This document shows positions 62,189-64,000 of a stretch of DNA of 64,000 nucleotides, in pieces. The notes beneath the pieces are model-generated. The model did not search any database, had not been told where the DNA came from, and worked only from the letters and a program-made list of their open reading frames with translations. A program made the translations under genes and the position numbers. This DNA is from DASUPK01 sp963795665 (GTDB lineage: Bacteria; Actinomycetota; Thermoleophilia; Solirubrobacterales; 70-9): NCBI GenBank assembly GCA_963795665.1, contig CAWCIP010000018.1:5126-69125 (forward strand), given 5' to 3'. The number at the start of each line of letters is the position of its first letter. Positions within the stretch are counted from its first letter, which is position 1.

Positions 62189-63471
62189 CACTCGTCCCTG
62201 GCCAGCAGGTCGTCCCAGGTCTCGCGGCGGACGACCACCCTCGCCTCTCCGTCGCGGCAGAAGATCACCGGGGGTCTCGGTACCCCGTTGTAGTTGTTCG
62301 CCATCGCGTAGCCGTAGGCGCCGGTGGCCGGCGTGACCAGGACGTCGCCGACCCGCGGCGCCCCCAGCTCCGTGTCGCGGATCAGGACGTCACCCGACTC
62401 GCAGTGCATCCCGGCGATCGTCGCCAGCGTCTCCGGTGTCTCGCTCGCCCGGTCGGCGATCACGGCCTCGTAGCGGGCTCCGTAGAGCATCGGGCGCAGG
62501 TTGTCCGACATGCCCCCGTCGACCGCGACGTAGGTCCGCACGCCCGGGATCTCCTTGACGGTCCCCACCCGGTAGGCGGTCACACCCGCGTTGCCTACAA
62601 GCGAGCGCCCGGGCTCGACCAGGATCGTCGGTGCCGGGTCGAAGACGCGCTGCACGCCGCGGACCTTCACCTCCACGTAGTCCTCGATCGAGGGCGGCTC
62701 GTCGGAGTCCAGATAGGCGATTCCGAGCCCGCCGCCGACGTTGAGCAGCTCCGGCGCCAGGTCGACCGAGTCGCAGAAGTCGGCGATCACCTCGATCGCC
62801 TTCACGTAGGGCTCCAGCTCGAAGATCTGCGAGCCGATGTGGGCGTGCAGCCCGACCAGCTCGAGGTTGGCGGATTCGCGGACCCGCTCGACCGCTTGCT
62901 CGGCCAGCCTGTCGGCCAAGCCGAACCCGAACTTGGAGTCGAGCTGCCCCGTCTGGACGTAGTCGTGCGTCGAGGGCTTGATCCCGGGAGTCACGCGGAT
63001 CAGGGCCTTCTGGGGCCGTTCCAGCAGCCTGTCGGCCAGCTCGATCTCGTCGAAGGAGTCGAGGATCAGGTGACCCACCCCGGCCTCGAAGGCGTAGCGG
63101 AGCTCGCGCTCGGTCTTGTTGTTGCCGTGCAGGTGGATCCGCTCGGGATCGAACCCGGCCGCGAGCGCCATGTGGAGCTCGCCGCCGGAGGCGACGTCGA
63201 CCGAGAGGCCGGCATCGCGCATCAGCCTGTATGCGGCGGTGCACGGAAGCGACTTGCTCGCGTAGATCACCTCGAAGGCGTCGGTGCGCCGCTCGAATGC
63301 GCTCACGTACTCCTGCGCCCGGCGGCGGATGTCGTCCTCGGCGTATATGTAGGCCGGCGTGCCGAACCGCTCCGCCAGCTCGACCACGTCGCAGCCCGCG
63401 ATCTCCAGGTGGCCGTCCTCGTTCACCCGCGATCCCGCCGGATAGACGGGCGAGGCCGCGATCGGTCTCAT
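62188..63471 (-). CDS. lysA: Diaminopimelate decarboxylase
   Basis: A 427-residue PLP enzyme for the last step of lysine synthesis. The PLP Lys is K73 in VIYASKSLPCTAAYRLM. Others are VDVASGGELHMALAAG, LHGNNKTERELRYAFEAG, GLHAHIGSQIFELEPYV, LNVGGGLGIAYLD, VEPGRSLVGNAG and MHCESGDVLIRDTEL with the active-site Cys. The ATG at 63471 begins the operon with hom and thrC. An antisense reading frame on the plus strand across the gene is a codon-bias shadow. Confidence 0.97.
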   Translation of the reverse strand: MRPIAASPVYPAGSRVNEDGHLEIAGCDVVELAERFGTPAYIYAEDDIRRRAQEYVSAFERRTDAFEVIYASKSLPCTAAYRLMRDAGLSVDVASGGELHMALAAGFDPERIHLHGNNKTERELRYAFEAGVGHLILDSFDEIELADRLLERPQKALIRVTPGIKPSTHDYVQTGQLDSKFGFGLADRLAEQAVERVRESANLELVGLHAHIGSQIFELEPYVKAIEVIADFCDSVDLAPELLNVGGGLGIAYLDSDEPPSIEDYVEVKVRGVQRVFDPAPTILVEPGRSLVGNAGVTAYRVGTVKEIPGVRTYVAVDGGMSDNLRPMLYGARYEAVIADRASETPETLATIAGMHCESGDVLIRDTELGAPRVGDVLVTPATGAYGYAMANNYNGVPRPPVIFCRDGEARVVVRRETWDDLLARDE

Positions 63472-63551
63472 CCGGCGCGCGCGCCCTCCACGGAGCCTGG
63501 ATTGTCGCTTCCACGTTCATGGGAGAGGCAATTCTGACGGGAACGAGCACA

Positions 63552-64000
63552 ATGCCCGCAATGGAGCGCTCTTCGCCTCGGCGGCCGGACGTCGGCCGCC
63601 CCACCGGGCTGGCCTACGCGCTCTGGTTTCCTGACGACCGAGGGCCACGGCCCGCGGTCGTGGTGGTGCACGGCGCGGGGTCGCGCAAGGAGAACCACGC
63701 CGACTTCGCTCGCCTCGCGACCGCGAATGGCTGGGCCGCCCTCAGCTTCGACCTCCCTGGTCACGGCGAGTCCGACGGCGAGATGTCGGGCGCCGCCGTC
63801 GACAGCGTGATCTCGATGGTCCACCTGCTGGCCGCGCACGACGGAGTCGACCCCCGCCGGGTGGCGGTGCGGGGATCCAGCCTCGGCGGCTTCCTGGCGA
63901 TCTGCGCGGCTTCGGTCGCCGCGTGAGATCGCGGGCGTGATCGCGATCTGTCCCGCCAGCGAGAGCCACCTGGCCCGCGGCGTCCGACAGGGACGCTTCG
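63552..64000 (+). CDS. Alpha/beta hydrolase (3' truncated, frameshifted)
   Basis: The first about 150 residues of an alpha/beta hydrolase. The oxyanion motif AVVVVHGAGSRKENHADFAR, GWAALSFDLPGHGESDG and the nucleophile elbow RVAVRGSSLGGFLAICA (G-S-S-L-G) are visible. A frame change near 63920 moves the continuing strand IAGVIAICPASESHLARGVR to the next frame, and the gene then runs off the window. ATG 63552 is the likely start; ATG 63561 is an alternative. It is divergent from lysA. The substrate cannot be inferred. Confidence 0.8.

Noticed and set aside
1..64000. tRNA, rRNA, CRISPR, prophage, transposase or toxin-antitoxin genes
   Set aside because: Read for cloverleaf-like arms with T-loop sequence, repeat-spacer regularity, transposase or integrase motifs and paired small genes; nothing convincing was found. 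A covariance-model scan would be needed to exclude tRNAs formally.

Overview
The window is a GC-rich, gene-dense bacterial chromosome segment with many GTG/TTG starts and frequent ATGA, GTGA and TGATG start/stop overlaps. Gene content (SufB/SufD with a Rieske ferredoxin, WS/DGAT acyltransferase, a MecA-type penicillin-binding protein, MarP-like protease, AddAB-like recombination pair, ROK-regulated sugar ABC operon, SpoIIE/STAS/FHA signalling proteins) fits an actinobacterium. Several hypothetical proteins resemble those I associate with Thermoleophilia/Solirubrobacterales; that placement is inference. No rRNA, tRNA, CRISPR array, insertion sequence, prophage or integrase was seen.

Layout. 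1-2.7 kb: end of a family 2 glycosyltransferase, a polytopic membrane protein and a secreted protein. 2.7-5.9 kb: a GMC oxidoreductase with a membrane-spanning N-terminus, flanked by two paralogous SnoaL-like proteins. 5.9-8.4 kb: LemA and DUF2207 protein. 8.4-11.5 kb: Rieske-sufB-sufD. 11.6-12.5 kb: MpaB-like oxygenase. 12.6-16.8 kb: a Fur-box-like palindrome followed by a small protein, a Zn/Mn-type ABC transporter (permease, binding protein, ATPase, second permease) and a Fur-family regulator. 16.8-20.7 kb: an uncharacterised envelope cluster of very small membrane proteins, a FedA-like membrane protein whose predicted mature N-terminus is His, a cupredoxin-like protein and a TenA-like protein. 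20.7-25.1 kb: a cysteine-less DipZ-like protein, ispH, WS/DGAT and a FUSC-like exporter. 25.1-29.6 kb: ROK regulator plus sugar ABC transporter. 29.6-32.6 kb: SufT-like DUF59 protein, FxsA, HAD hydrolase and hypotheticals. 32.7-39.9 kb: AddB-like and AddA-like proteins and a gamma-glutamylcyclotransferase. 39.9-45 kb: HxlR regulator, MarP-like protease, penicillin-binding protein, membrane and lipoproteins. 45-52.2 kb: FHA protein, STAS, SpoIIE phosphatase and glutamate synthase gltB. 52.5-55.3 kb: small secreted proteins, DUF2269, cupin, SnoaL. 55.3-63.5 kb: lysA-hom-thrC and thrB, separated by a SHOCT protein and a large S8 peptidase. The right edge cuts an alpha/beta hydrolase.

Data quality. 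Many genes carry one or more apparent single-base frameshifts, concentrated in patches (0-2.3, 5.9-8.4, 11.6-12.5, 13.8-14.7 and 57-59.9 kb), while 15-38 kb and 39-52 kb are almost clean. Each broken gene is recovered by joining adjacent frames of one family, so indel errors in the assembly are the simplest explanation; true decay is not excluded. I annotate these as single genes and say where the frame changes.
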